Part shown: piece by piece, positions 37,322 through 46,020 of the stretch
Layout: each line of letters opens with the position of its first letter
How positions within the stretch are numbered: position 1 is the stretch's first letter
Source: Novosphingobium naphthalenivorans NBRC 102051
GTDB taxonomy: Bacteria > Pseudomonadota > Alphaproteobacteria > Sphingomonadales > Sphingomonadaceae
Length of the DNA: 64,000 nucleotides
Assembly: GCF_001590985.1 (NCBI RefSeq)
Contig: NZ_BCTX01000013.1
Coordinates: forward strand, 1 to 64,000
Direction of reading: 5' to 3'
Position numbers and translations under genes: made by a program
The notes under the pieces: model-generated
Seen by the model: only the letters and a program-made list of their open reading frames with translations
Databases searched by the model: none
Told to the model about the DNA's origin: nothing

Positions 37322-38014
37322 TCAGGCGAAGAAAAGCCCGGTGTCCTGCGGAATGTCCGCCACGCCCTGCAACTGCGCGATCAGCGTTCCATCGTAATAG
37401 ACCGCCAGATCCGAGCCGGTATCGGTGAAGCTGACGAGGCTCTGATCGCCATTCTTGATTACAAGATGATCCTCACCCAGTGTGAAATCGGTGATGATGT
37501 CGGAACCTATCCCGAGATAGTCCGGACCAACGTTGAACTGGAAGGTATCGGCGCCTGCCCCTCCGGTCAGGACATCATTGCCACGGTCGCCATCGATCAG
37601 ATCGTTGCCGGCATCGCCCCAGATAGTGTCGTCATCCTCGCCGCCCAGCAGCGTGTCGTTCCCGCAGCCGCCGTGGATCTGGTCATTGCCGCCATTGGCC
37701 AGGACGAAATCGTCCCCGTTGCCGGCATAGACGATGTCATCGCCGCCATTGGCCACGATGAAGTCATCCCCGCTGCCGCCAGTGAGCACATTCGCCGCAT
37801 CGTCTCCGGTAAGCGTCTGGCCGGGCTCCGCAGTGTCCCCAGCGCAGCCGCAATCGCCATCTGCGCTGTCCCCGCCCCCACTGTGCCAATCCGAGCGATC
37901 CCAATCCGACCCGTGCCGATCCGAACCGTGTGTATCCGAACCGTGTGTATCCGAACCATGCCATCCCCAGCCATAATCACTGGACCGCCAGAAATTGGCT
38001 GCAAATTTCCCCAC
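37322..38014 (-). CDS. Mini RTX calcium-binding protein with HGSD repeats
   Basis: 230 aa, starting at GTG 38014 (or GTG 38017) behind AAAGGAG. The N-terminal part carries HGSDT/HGSDR/HGSDW pentapeptide-like repeats (about 20-45). Then six or so RTX nonapeptides (GGSGDDFIV, GNGDDFVLA, GGNDQIHGG, GEDDDTIWG, GDRGNDVLTGG) form a calcium beta-roll, and the C-terminus (FNVGPDYLGIGSDIITDF) resembles the end of type I secreted proteins. No enzymatic domain and no signal peptide; export by a type I system is inferred. Confidence 0.8.
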   Translation of the reverse strand: MGKFAANFWRSSDYGWGWHGSDTHGSDTHGSDRHGSDWDRSDWHSGGGDSADGDCGCAGDTAEPGQTLTGDDAANVLTGGSGDDFIVANGGDDIVYAGNGDDFVLANGGNDQIHGGCGNDTLLGGEDDDTIWGDAGNDLIDGDRGNDVLTGGAGADTFQFNVGPDYLGIGSDIITDFTLGEDHLVIKNGDQSLVSFTDTGSDLAVYYDGTLIAQLQGVADIPQDTGLFFA

Positions 38015-38017
38015 CAC

Positions 38018-38333
38018 CCATCTCCTTTAGAAAATCGAACGACGAATTTCTCCAAGGATGTTGACCGGCAGGAGCAGACACAAGTCCCTATTACCTTCAA
38101 TACGGGCCATTTGAAAAATACACGACCAGTTATGCAAATAAATTCAATCTGAATACGGGCACTTTTTCTGCAAAAGAAACGTGATCTGCAAATGCGTCTG
38201 GCAGGATCTGACCGTCACACGGCAATGGGCCGAAATGGAGACGACGGCACGAACCCCATGCGCCTTCCAGCTTGTGCACATGGTCCCCTTGCCCCGTTTT
38301 TGCCTGTGCTTCGCAATCTGTTAGACTTGCTGC
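38018..38333. other. 316-bp divergent intergenic region
   Basis: AT-rich between about 38030 and 38175. It must contain the promoters of the RTX gene (-) and the DUF3806 gene (+). No clear operator, repeat or gene seen. Confidence 0.5.
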
Positions 38334-38765
38334 ATGACAAGTCCCGATTCCCTCACCCTCGAACCCGAGGAGCAGGAATGGCTGGAACAGGCGAGAACCT
38401 GGATCAAGGGTCATTTCGCCAGCAATCCGGACGAAGCCTATGCCTCCATCGAGGGCAAGCTGGCCGTTATCCGCGCCAATCTGGCGCACCACTGGGTCGG
38501 CCCCGAAGACACCTGGAAACTGCAGGCGCTCGGCATTGCCATGGGCGATGCGCTGGCGCAGGACCTGATGCTGGACTGGGTCACGGTCGATGATGAATAT
38601 GGCCGCCAGCCCGCCCTGCACTGGCCGGGCACCAGCATCCTGTGCTTTCCCGTAACAATGATCGCGCAGCGCATCGAGGAAGGCGAAGGGATCGACATCG
38701 ATACGATGTACGAAATGACCCGCGAGAAACTCAGCAAGATCGCCTTTTCGGGCGACGTGGAATAA
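38334..38765 (+). CDS. DUF3806 family protein
   Basis: 143 aa, cytoplasmic. LGIAMGDALAQDLMLDWVTV, DDEYGRQPALHWPGTSI and FPVTMIAQRIEEGE correspond to the DUF3806 pattern. Function unknown in the family. Ends 4 bp before the convergent amidohydrolase gene. Confidence 0.75.
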   Translation: MTSPDSLTLEPEEQEWLEQARTWIKGHFASNPDEAYASIEGKLAVIRANLAHHWVGPEDTWKLQALGIAMGDALAQDLMLDWVTVDDEYGRQPALHWPGTSILCFPVTMIAQRIEEGEGIDIDTMYEMTREKLSKIAFSGDVE

Positions 38766-38769
38766 AGTC

Positions 38770-39501
38770 TCAGCCTTCCAGCAGCACCGCCACTTCATTG
38801 CAGATGCGCGTCAGCCGCTCCGCCCATTCGGCCTGCCCGGCGGCATCGGCAATCAGGTCCTGCCGCACCTCGATGTAGAGGTAGGGCCGCCCTTCGCTCT
38901 CCACGTGACGCTCGATCGCGGCGTTGTAGATCTTGCCCGAATAGGGAAGCTGATCGCCGACGATCAGCCCTTCGGCTTCCAGCAGCGGCTGCGCCGCGCG
39001 GGCGCCGCGGTCATCCTCGTCGTAAAGCAGCCCGCAGTGCCAGGGACGCTTTTCGTCCGGCTTGCAGGCGAGGCACGGGGTGAAGCTGTGCAGGATCAGC
39101 GTCAGCGCGGGCGGCGTGCTTTCGAGCAGATCGGTCAGCCTGTCGTGGAACGGGCGGTGGAAGCGCGCCAGCCGCGCCTCGCGGTCGATGCCCAGGTTGC
39201 CGGGGATGGCATGGCCGTCGCTCGCCTCGGGGATCGCCGCCGGGTCCTGTTCGGTGCGGTTGGTATCGCAGACGAGCCGGCTGACATGGCCCAGCAGCGC
39301 CGCCGCCCCCGGCCGTGCGGCCATGCGTTCGGCAATCCCGGCCACGCCGATGTCGATGGCGATGTGCTGGTCCATCAGCTCGGGCGCAATGCCGAGATCG
39401 ATGTCTTCGGGCACGCGGTTGGAGGCATGGTCGGCCACGACAAGGATACCGCCGAAACGCGGGGTGCCGATAATGCGATAGGCTTCGGATTCCAGATTCA
39501 C
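38770..39501 (-). CDS. N-formylglutamate amidohydrolase family protein
   Basis: 243 aa. VVADHASNRVPEDID at the start, DIGVAGIAERMAAR and VCDTNRTEQDP, then LILHSFTPCLACKPDEKRPWHCG, are the FGase family pattern with zinc-binding residues. No hut genes are near, so its substrate may be another N-acyl amino acid; many sphingomonads carry such stand-alone copies. Confidence 0.85.
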   Translation of the reverse strand: MNLESEAYRIIGTPRFGGILVVADHASNRVPEDIDLGIAPELMDQHIAIDIGVAGIAERMAARPGAAALLGHVSRLVCDTNRTEQDPAAIPEASDGHAIPGNLGIDREARLARFHRPFHDRLTDLLESTPPALTLILHSFTPCLACKPDEKRPWHCGLLYDEDDRGARAAQPLLEAEGLIVGDQLPYSGKIYNAAIERHVESEGRPYLYIEVRQDLIADAAGQAEWAERLTRICNEVAVLLEG

Positions 39502-39510
39502 GCTGGCAGA

Positions 39511-40323
39511 CTAGCGCAATTTTCCGGCCATTTGCCACCAGCCGGGATGCGCATTCGTGATTTTATCCGCCGCCGCCTGCAATTCGGCCATGCTGTCGTA
39601 GAGCGCGAAGCAGGTCGCGCCCGAGCCGGACATACGCGCCAGGAACGGCCCGGTCTCGCGCAGGGCCGCCAGAACATCGGCAATCACCGGGCAGATGGCG
39701 ACCGCCGGGATTTCAAGGTCGTTGCGCCCCTGCAACGCGATCTCTCGCAAGCTGCCCGCAGGCATTGGCCCCCGATCGATCTGATCCCAGGCCTTGAACA
39801 CCGGCCCCGTCGGCACAGGCGCGCGCGGGTTCACCAGCAGGACGGGGCATCCGGCAAGGTCGTTCTCCACCACTTCCGCCAGCTCGGTGCCCGTGCCGGT
39901 GCCGACGCAGGGCCGCGACAGCACGCAGGCGGGCACGTCGGCCCCGAGCTTCGCCGCGCGCACGTGCCAGTCATCGGGCAAGCCATGCACGGCCTCGACC
40001 ATACGGAACACCGCCCCGGCATCCGCCGAACCGCCGCCCAGCCCGGCCGCCACCGGCAGGCACTTCTCCAGCGTGACCGCCCATCCCGCACCGTGCGGCA
40101 AGGCAGCGAGCGCCTTGCCGACGATGTTGTCCAGGGGATCGTCGATCTTTCCGGCGAACTCGCCCTGCGTGGTCAGACTGTCCGCATTGGCTGGGGCAGC
40201 GGAAAGCCGGTCGCCGTGGTCCACGAAGGCGAACAGCGTTTCCAGTTCGTGGTAGCCATCCTCCCGCCGCTTGCGGACATGCAGCGCAAGGTTGATCTTG
40301 GCGTAGGCGGTTTCTGACAGCAT
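39511..40323 (-). CDS. ispE: 4-diphosphocytidyl-2-C-methyl-D-erythritol kinase
   Basis: GHMP kinase of the MEP isoprenoid pathway; 270 aa. AYAKINLALHVRKRREDGYHEL is cut by its motifs AKINLAL and DGYHE; the ATP loop is LPVAAGLGGGSADAGAV; the C-terminal MSGSGATCFAL is conserved. ATG 40323 was preferred to GTG 40326. Its Shine-Dalgarno GGGGGAGG (40332-40339, 8-bp spacing) is the end of a palindromic repeat. Confidence 0.93.
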   Translation of the reverse strand: MLSETAYAKINLALHVRKRREDGYHELETLFAFVDHGDRLSAAPANADSLTTQGEFAGKIDDPLDNIVGKALAALPHGAGWAVTLEKCLPVAAGLGGGSADAGAVFRMVEAVHGLPDDWHVRAAKLGADVPACVLSRPCVGTGTGTELAEVVENDLAGCPVLLVNPRAPVPTGPVFKAWDQIDRGPMPAGSLREIALQGRNDLEIPAVAICPVIADVLAALRETGPFLARMSGSGATCFALYDSMAELQAAADKITNAHPGWWQMAGKLR

Positions 40324-40331
40324 CACCCAAT

Positions 40332-40462
40332 CCTCCCCCGCCGGGGGAGGTGGCAGCCCGCAAGGGCTGACGGAGGGGGTGCGGCATCACGCAACGTCCG
40401 CGCGGTCAAAGCCCCCTCCACCACCCGCTGCGCGGGCGGTTCCCCTCCCCCGGCGGGGGAGG
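40332..40462. repeat. Head-to-head palindromic repeat, copy C
   Basis: Left half: CCTCCCCC-GCC-GGGGGAGG (40332-40350), TGGCAG-CCCGCAAGGG-CTGACGGAGGGGG. Right half on the other strand: CCTCCCCC-GCC-GGGGGAGG (40444-40462), then a GC stem ending TGGTGGAGGGGG. The two halves face each other. Left half has the same layout as copies A and B near DUF559. Between ispE and ETF-QO. Confidence 0.9.
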
Positions 40463-40480
40463 ATTGCCACCTGTTTCGCA

Positions 40481-42130
40481 TCACATATTCGGATAGTTCG
40501 GGCCGCCGCCGCCTTCGGGCGTGACCCATTCGATGTTCTGGGTCGGATCCTTGATGTCGCAGGTCTTGCAGTGGACGCAGTTCTGCGCGTTGATCTGCAG
40601 ACGCATACCGCTGCCATCCGGATCGACGAATTCATAGACGCCCGCCGGGCAGTAACGCGCTTCCGGCCCGGCATAGACCGGCAGGTTGATTTCGGTCGGA
40701 ACCGCGGGGTCCTTCAGCCGCAAGTGGCAGGGCTGCTCTTCCTCGTGGTTGGTAAACGAGTAGGAGACGCTGGTCAGACGGTCGAAGCTGATCACGCCGT
40801 CGGGCTTGGGGTACTCGATCGGCTTGTAGAGATCGGCGCGCTGCAGGCACGAGGCATCGGTGTGATGCTTCATCGGCTTGGCAAGGCCAAAGCCGAACAG
40901 CGTGCGCAGCCACATGTCGGCGCCGGCCAGGATCGTGCCCAGCTCGCCGCCCCACTTGGCGACCATCGGCTCGGCATTCTGCACGAGCTTGAGTTCCTTG
41001 GCGATCCAGCTTTCGCGCACCGCCGCATCGTATTCGCTGAGCGCGTCCTGCTCGCGGCCCGCCTTGATCGCGGCGGCAATCGCCTCGGCGGCGAGCATAC
41101 CGCTCTTCATCGCCGTGTGCGTGCCCTTGATGCGCGGCACGTTGACGAAACCGGCCGAGCAGCCCGCCAGCACGCCGCCGGGGAAAGCCAGCTGCGGCAC
41201 CGACTGCCAGCCGCCTTCGTTGATCGCCCGCGCGCCATAGGCCACGCGCTTGCCGCCTTCGAGGATCGCCTTGATTTCCGGGTGCTGCTTCCAGCGCTGG
41301 AATTCCTCGAAGGGATAGATGTAGGGATTCTTGTAATCGAGCGCGGTCACGAAACCGAGCGCGACCTGGTTGTTCGCCTGATGATAGAGGAACCCGCCGC
41401 CCCAGGCATCGTTCTCGCTCAGCGGCCAGCCCTGGGTGTGGATCACGCGGCCCGGCACGTGCTTGGCGGGATCGATGTCCCACAGTTCCTTGATGCCGAT
41501 GCCGTAGATCTGCGGCTGGCAACCGGCCTCAAGGTCGTACTTCGCCTTGAGCCGCTTGGTCAGGTGGCCGCGTGCGCCTTCGCAGAACACGGTGTACTTG
41601 CCCAGCAAGTTCATGCCCGGCTGGAAATCGTCCTTGGGATTGCCTTCGCGGTCGACGCCCATGTCGCCGGTCTGCACGCCGATGACGGCGCCGTTCTCGT
41701 CATAGAGGATCTCGGCCGCCGGGAAGCCGGGGAAGATCTCGACTTCCAGCGCCTCGGCCTGTTCGGCCAGCCAGCGGCACAGATTGCCGAGCGAGCCGGT
41801 GTAGTTGCCGTGATTCGACATGAACGGCGGCTGGATCAGGTGGGGCAGCGAAAACTTGCCCTTCTTGGTGAGGTGCCAGTGCCAGTTGTCGGTCACCGGG
41901 GTTTCCGCCAGCGGGCAGCCGTCTTCGCGCCAGCTGGGCAGCAGCTCGTCGAGCGCCTTGGGATCGATCGTCGCGCCCGACAGGATGTGAGCGCCCACTT
42001 CCGAGCCTTTTTCCAGTACAACGATCGAAAGTTCCGGATCGATTTGCTTCAGCCGGATCGCCGTCGACAGCCCCGCAGGGCCACCGCCGACGATGACGAC
42101 GTCAAAAGGCATCTCTTCGCGTTCAATCAT
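40481..42130 (-). CDS. etfD: Electron transfer flavoprotein-ubiquinone oxidoreductase
   Basis: Passes electrons from ETF to the quinone pool; 549 aa. FAD-binding VIVGGGPAGLSTAIRL near the N-terminus; a membrane-surface quinone region in the middle; a C-terminal [4Fe-4S] site in NCVHCKTCDIKDPTQNIEW. Full length. It supports fatty-acid and amino-acid oxidation. No etfAB genes nearby. Confidence 0.95.
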   Translation of the reverse strand: MIEREEMPFDVVIVGGGPAGLSTAIRLKQIDPELSIVVLEKGSEVGAHILSGATIDPKALDELLPSWREDGCPLAETPVTDNWHWHLTKKGKFSLPHLIQPPFMSNHGNYTGSLGNLCRWLAEQAEALEVEIFPGFPAAEILYDENGAVIGVQTGDMGVDREGNPKDDFQPGMNLLGKYTVFCEGARGHLTKRLKAKYDLEAGCQPQIYGIGIKELWDIDPAKHVPGRVIHTQGWPLSENDAWGGGFLYHQANNQVALGFVTALDYKNPYIYPFEEFQRWKQHPEIKAILEGGKRVAYGARAINEGGWQSVPQLAFPGGVLAGCSAGFVNVPRIKGTHTAMKSGMLAAEAIAAAIKAGREQDALSEYDAAVRESWIAKELKLVQNAEPMVAKWGGELGTILAGADMWLRTLFGFGLAKPMKHHTDASCLQRADLYKPIEYPKPDGVISFDRLTSVSYSFTNHEEEQPCHLRLKDPAVPTEINLPVYAGPEARYCPAGVYEFVDPDGSGMRLQINAQNCVHCKTCDIKDPTQNIEWVTPEGGGGPNYPNM

Positions 42131-42229
42131 GGGTATCCCCCGAAACCTGTCCCTCAGGCCGTTTAGCTGGCCGATTAATTTCCCCCTGTGCCTTGATTGC
42201 TTGCACGCGGCAGGTCAAGACCCGCTCTG

Positions 42230-42982
42230 ATGGATCATCCGGCAAATCCCGATTTTCTGGCCGATATTACAGGCGCTCTCGACTGGTGGCGCGATGCCGG
42301 CGTCGATTGCGACTTCCTCGACGAGCCGCGCGAGTGGCTGGCCGAGCCCGAAGCGGATGGCGAGCGGCCCGGCGCGGCTGCCCGGCGCCCTGCCCGCGCG
42401 CCCGTGGAACCCGTCGTCGAAGCGCCTGCCCGGCTCGATCCGGCCACGCTGCCGGCGGACCTGGCCGCTTTTGCGCCATGGTGGCTGAGCGAGCCGCTGC
42501 TCGACGGCGGCGCCACCGCGGGCCGCATCGCACCGCAAGGCGCGGCGGGCGCCAGACTGATGGTCGTCGTCGAGGAGCCGGAGGCGGAAGATCGCGAAAC
42601 GCTGCTGACCGGACCGCAGGGCAAGCTGCTCGATGCCATGCTTTCCGCCTTCGGCACCCGGCGGGAGGATGTGTACCTCGCCAGCGCGCTTCCGCGCCAC
42701 ACGCCGGCCCCGGATTGGAACGCCCTGAATCAGCTCGGAATCGGCCAGGCGCTCGCGCACCATGTCACGCTGGCGGCTCCGGAACGGCTGCTTGTCTTCG
42801 GCGGCAACATCCTGCCGCTAATCGGCCACGAATTGCCGCAACGCCCTGCCGTTTTACGGCAATTTAACCAACAAGAACGAACGATACCGATGCTTGCTGC
42901 ATGGGGCCTGCCCGCGCTGATGCGACAACCGCGCGCCAAACCGGTCCTGTGGAGAGCCTGGCTGGAGTGGACCGCCGCCTGA
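42230..42982 (+). CDS. Uracil-DNA glycosylase-fold protein with degenerate motifs
   Basis: 250 aa from ATG 42230 (a TTG at 42197 is also in frame). The C-terminal half aligns by pattern with family-4-like UDGs: LMVVVEEPEAED in place of GEAPG, GPQGKLLDAMLSAFG, DVYLASALPRHTPAP and LLVFGGNILPLI, with AAWGLPALMRQP where HPS is expected. The catalytic GEAPG and HP residues are lost and there are no cluster cysteines. The N-terminal half is Ala/Pro-rich. Probably a non-catalytic or repurposed UDG fold. Confidence 0.65.
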   Translation: MDHPANPDFLADITGALDWWRDAGVDCDFLDEPREWLAEPEADGERPGAAARRPARAPVEPVVEAPARLDPATLPADLAAFAPWWLSEPLLDGGATAGRIAPQGAAGARLMVVVEEPEAEDRETLLTGPQGKLLDAMLSAFGTRREDVYLASALPRHTPAPDWNALNQLGIGQALAHHVTLAAPERLLVFGGNILPLIGHELPQRPAVLRQFNQQERTIPMLAAWGLPALMRQPRAKPVLWRAWLEWTAA

Positions 42983-43049
42983 AGAACCGGCGGACACGGC
43001 AGTGGGGAAACGGGCAGATTTATCGCACGATGCGGGGACGTACTTGAAG

Positions 43050-44846
43050 ATGAAACGCGTTGACATGAAACGCAGGGCAGGATTGTTCGCGGGGCTTGGC
43101 GTGGCGGCCGCTGCCACCGTGATGGCGGCGCCGGCCTTCGCCAACAGCGCAGCGGTGGACTATTTCCGCAGCCGGGCAGACCGCACCGCGGTGCCCTCGC
43201 TGCTGAGCCAGGACGACCGCACCTATTACAAGCAGATTTTCGACGCGATCGATGCCAAGGACTGGCCGGCCGTGCAGAAAATGCTGGCGGACCGGCCCGA
43301 CGGCCCGCTGCACCAGCAGGCCCGCGCCGAATACTACCTGGCCTCCGGTTCGCCGAAGATCGCCCTGCCCGAACTGCAGGCCTGGCTTGATCAGGGCACG
43401 GAACTGCCCGGCGCCGACCAGATCAGCCGCCTTGCGCTCAAGCGCGGGGCCGAAACCGTCCCCAGCCTGCCCACCGAGCAGAGCTTTGCCCGCCTGCCCT
43501 CGATGTCGAAGCGCGTGCGCCCGGCCTCGACCAATGACGGCACGATGCCCGACGCGATCTCGGCCGGCATTATCGACCGCATCAAGAACGACGATCCGAT
43601 GGGCGCGCGCGTCCTGCTCGACGGGATCGATGCCGGGCTCAGCGACGCGGCCCGCGCCGAATGGCGCCAGCGCGTGGCCTGGAGCTTCTACATCGAGAAC
43701 CAGGATGGCCCGGCCTACGAGATGGCGCAGCTCGCCACCCTGGGCAGCGGCGCCTGGGTGGGCGAAGCGTGGTGGACCGCCGGGCTCGCCGCCTGGCGCC
43801 TGGGCGATTACGACGGGGCCGCCGAGGCCTTCGGCAAGTGCGTGCGGGCTTCCTCCAACAGCGAGCTGACGAGCGCGGCGCAATACTGGCAGAGCCGCGC
43901 CTTCATCCGCGCCCGCCGCCCCGACAAGGCCGAAGACGTCCTGCGCTCCGCCGCCCGCCGCGACGAGACGCTCTACGGTATGCTCGCTGCCGAACAGCTC
44001 GGCATGAAGCTGCCCGAGCAGCATTCCGAAGCCGACTTCACCCAGACCGACTGGCAGCGCCTGCGCACCAATTCCAATGTCCGTACCGCCGTGGAACTGG
44101 CCGAGATCGGCGAGGATGGCCTCGCCGACGAGGTACTGCGCCATCAGGCCCGCATCGGCGATGCCTCGCAGTACGAGCCGCTGACCCGGCTTGCCCGCGA
44201 TCTCGGACTGCCCTCCACCCAGCTGTGGATGGCCTACAACGCGCCGCAGGGCGGCAAGCCCGAACCGGCAACGCGGTTCCCGACGCCGAAATGGACTCCG
44301 GTGGGCGGCTGGAAAGTCGATCCGGCGCTGGTCTATGCCCATACGCTGCAGGAATCGCTGTTCCAGACCAGCGTGGTAAGCCCCGCCGGCGCGCGCGGCC
44401 TGATGCAGATCATGCCCGCCGCGGCAAAGGACCATGCCGCCGATCTCGGTGTTTCGGGATCGGCGCGCGATCTCAACAACCCCGCGGTCAATCTTGCCTT
44501 CGGCCAGCAGCACCTGCTCGCCCTCAACAACGCGTCCGGCACGCAGGGACTGCTGCTGAAAGTGATGGCCGCCTACAATGCCGGGCCGGTTCCCGTCGCC
44601 CGCTGGAATACCGAAGTGAAGGACCAGGGCGATCCGCTGCTCTGGATGGAATCGCTGCCCTACTGGGAAACCCGCGGCTACGTGAATATTGTCCTGCGCA
44701 ATTACTGGATGTACGAGCGGCAGGCCGGTGGCCCCTCGGAAAGCCGGATGGAACTGGTACAGGACATGTGGCCGACCTTCCCGGGTCTTTCCGGCTCGCA
44801 AGGCGTTCGCATGGCAGCGAACGGAGCGATATTGCGTGGCCATTGA
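43050..44846 (+). CDS. slt: Soluble lytic murein transglycosylase
   Basis: Periplasmic enzyme cleaving peptidoglycan glycan strands; about 598 aa. Signal peptide (LFAGLGVAAAATVMAAPAFA), a long alpha-helical superhelix (U domain), and a C-terminal SLT domain with catalytic Glu in HTLQESLFQTSVVSPAGARG, then GLMQIMPAAAK and MAAYNAGPVPV. ATG 43050 or 43065 are possible starts. Its end overlaps moaB by 11 bp. Confidence 0.92.
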   Translation: MKRVDMKRRAGLFAGLGVAAAATVMAAPAFANSAAVDYFRSRADRTAVPSLLSQDDRTYYKQIFDAIDAKDWPAVQKMLADRPDGPLHQQARAEYYLASGSPKIALPELQAWLDQGTELPGADQISRLALKRGAETVPSLPTEQSFARLPSMSKRVRPASTNDGTMPDAISAGIIDRIKNDDPMGARVLLDGIDAGLSDAARAEWRQRVAWSFYIENQDGPAYEMAQLATLGSGAWVGEAWWTAGLAAWRLGDYDGAAEAFGKCVRASSNSELTSAAQYWQSRAFIRARRPDKAEDVLRSAARRDETLYGMLAAEQLGMKLPEQHSEADFTQTDWQRLRTNSNVRTAVELAEIGEDGLADEVLRHQARIGDASQYEPLTRLARDLGLPSTQLWMAYNAPQGGKPEPATRFPTPKWTPVGGWKVDPALVYAHTLQESLFQTSVVSPAGARGLMQIMPAAAKDHAADLGVSGSARDLNNPAVNLAFGQQHLLALNNASGTQGLLLKVMAAYNAGPVPVARWNTEVKDQGDPLLWMESLPYWETRGYVNIVLRNYWMYERQAGGPSESRMELVQDMWPTFPGLSGSQGVRMAANGAILRGH

Positions 44847-45363
44847 TACGGACCGGACCTTCAAGCCCATCAACATCGCGCTCCTGACCGTTTCCGACAC
44901 CCGAGGCCCCGAGGATGACACCTCGGGCGATATCCTTGCCCAGCGCATCCGGGATGCCGGCCACAAGCTGGTCGCCCGCGCGATCGAGAAGGACGATGCC
45001 GCGCGCATCGCCAACCGTTTCAACAACTGGATCGACGACAAGGGCATAGACGCCATTGTCTCGACCGGCGGCACGGGCCTGACCGGCCGCGACGTCACGC
45101 CCGAAGCGCTCGACCGGGTGAAGGAAAAGGAAATCCCCGGCTTCGGCGAACTGTTCCGCTGGCTCTCCTACAAGACCATCGGCACGTCGACCGTGCAGAG
45201 CCGCGCCATGGCCGTCGTCTCGCGCGGGACCTATATCTTCGCCCTGCCTGGCTCCAACGGCGCGGTAAAGGACGGCTGGGACGGCATCCTTGCCGAACAG
45301 CTCGACAGCCGCAACCGGCCCTGCAATTTCGTGGAACTGATGCCGCGGCTGCGGGAGGTTTGA
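44836..45363 (+). CDS. moaB: Molybdenum cofactor biosynthesis protein MoaB
   Basis: Adenylylates molybdopterin; 175 aa from GTG 44836 inside the 3' end of slt. The MoCF domain is seen in INIALLTVSDTRGPEDDTSG, VSTGGTGLTGRDVTPEAL and FALPGSNGAVKDGW. Complete. No other moa genes nearby. Confidence 0.92.
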   Translation: MAIDTDRTFKPINIALLTVSDTRGPEDDTSGDILAQRIRDAGHKLVARAIEKDDAARIANRFNNWIDDKGIDAIVSTGGTGLTGRDVTPEALDRVKEKEIPGFGELFRWLSYKTIGTSTVQSRAMAVVSRGTYIFALPGSNGAVKDGWDGILAEQLDSRNRPCNFVELMPRLREV

Positions 45364-45417
45364 CGGCCGCACAACCGGCAGCCGTCCTCTTCGCCCCAGA
45401 GTCCTCTTCGCCCCAGA

Positions 45418-45846
45418 CTAGGCCGCGCGCTTGCGCAGGAAAGGCGCGGAAGCGGCTGGCATCGGCGCAACGCCGTTCTCGGCTTCGCGTTTCCACTTGG
45501 CCAGCGCACGGACCAGCTTTTCCGAGCGCTCCGTGAACTCGCCCGCCATGGCCGTCTGCGCGGCACCGGCATTGCCGCGTTCGACATAGGCCAGAACGCT
45601 ACCGGCCGCGCGGTGGAACTCGGCATGAAGGCGCTTGACCACATGATAGGGCACACCGGCCCTCGTGGTGTAATCGATGTCTGAACCGTACAGCCATTTG
45701 CCGAAAGCACACTGATCGTCGCACCCGGCGATGGACGAGCTGATCTCGCCGCGGCCTGTCGAAATCGCCGTTCTCAGGCGCAGCTTCCAGGCACCGTGAG
45801 AGCCGATCGCGTCGTTGATATGCCGAACCAATTCCTTCTGGGACAC
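45418..45846 (-). CDS. Stand-alone CZB (chemoreceptor zinc-binding) domain protein
   Basis: 142 aa from GTG 45846. The CZB zinc ligands are visible: HGAWKLRLR (His), CAFGKWLYG (Cys), and RLHAEFHRAAG (two His). These domains sense zinc or hypochlorous acid and usually sit on chemoreceptors or diguanylate cyclases; here the domain is alone. A C-terminal basic tail ends in LRKRAA. A palindrome lies upstream. Confidence 0.85.
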   Translation of the reverse strand: MSQKELVRHINDAIGSHGAWKLRLRTAISTGRGEISSSIAGCDDQCAFGKWLYGSDIDYTTRAGVPYHVVKRLHAEFHRAAGSVLAYVERGNAGAAQTAMAGEFTERSEKLVRALAKWKREAENGVAPMPAASAPFLRKRAA

Positions 45847-45921
45847 GCCTGTTTCTTTCCTGTCACATCATTCGGCGCGGGCCTATCAGGAGATGTCACA
45901 AGGAGTCTTATTTGGCATGAC

Positions 45922-45937
45922 TGCGTAGTATTACGCA
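45922..45937. promoter_or_regulatory. Inverted repeat TGCGTA-GTAT-TACGCA
   Basis: Perfect 6-bp arms with 4-bp spacer, 76 bp upstream of the CZB gene. Resembles sites of NarL/FixJ-type regulators (inference). Confidence 0.4.
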
Positions 45938-46020
45938 TGCCCCGTCAATATGCCCGGAACCTTGAATTCCACCTGTTTTCAAAGAGCTCCCTGGAAATAT
46001 GACAACGCACGGCACGGTGA

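Noticed and set aside
38018..38333. Possible small RNA gene between RTX and DUF3806 genes
   Set aside because: AT-rich but no terminator hairpin or convincing promoter pair found by eye.
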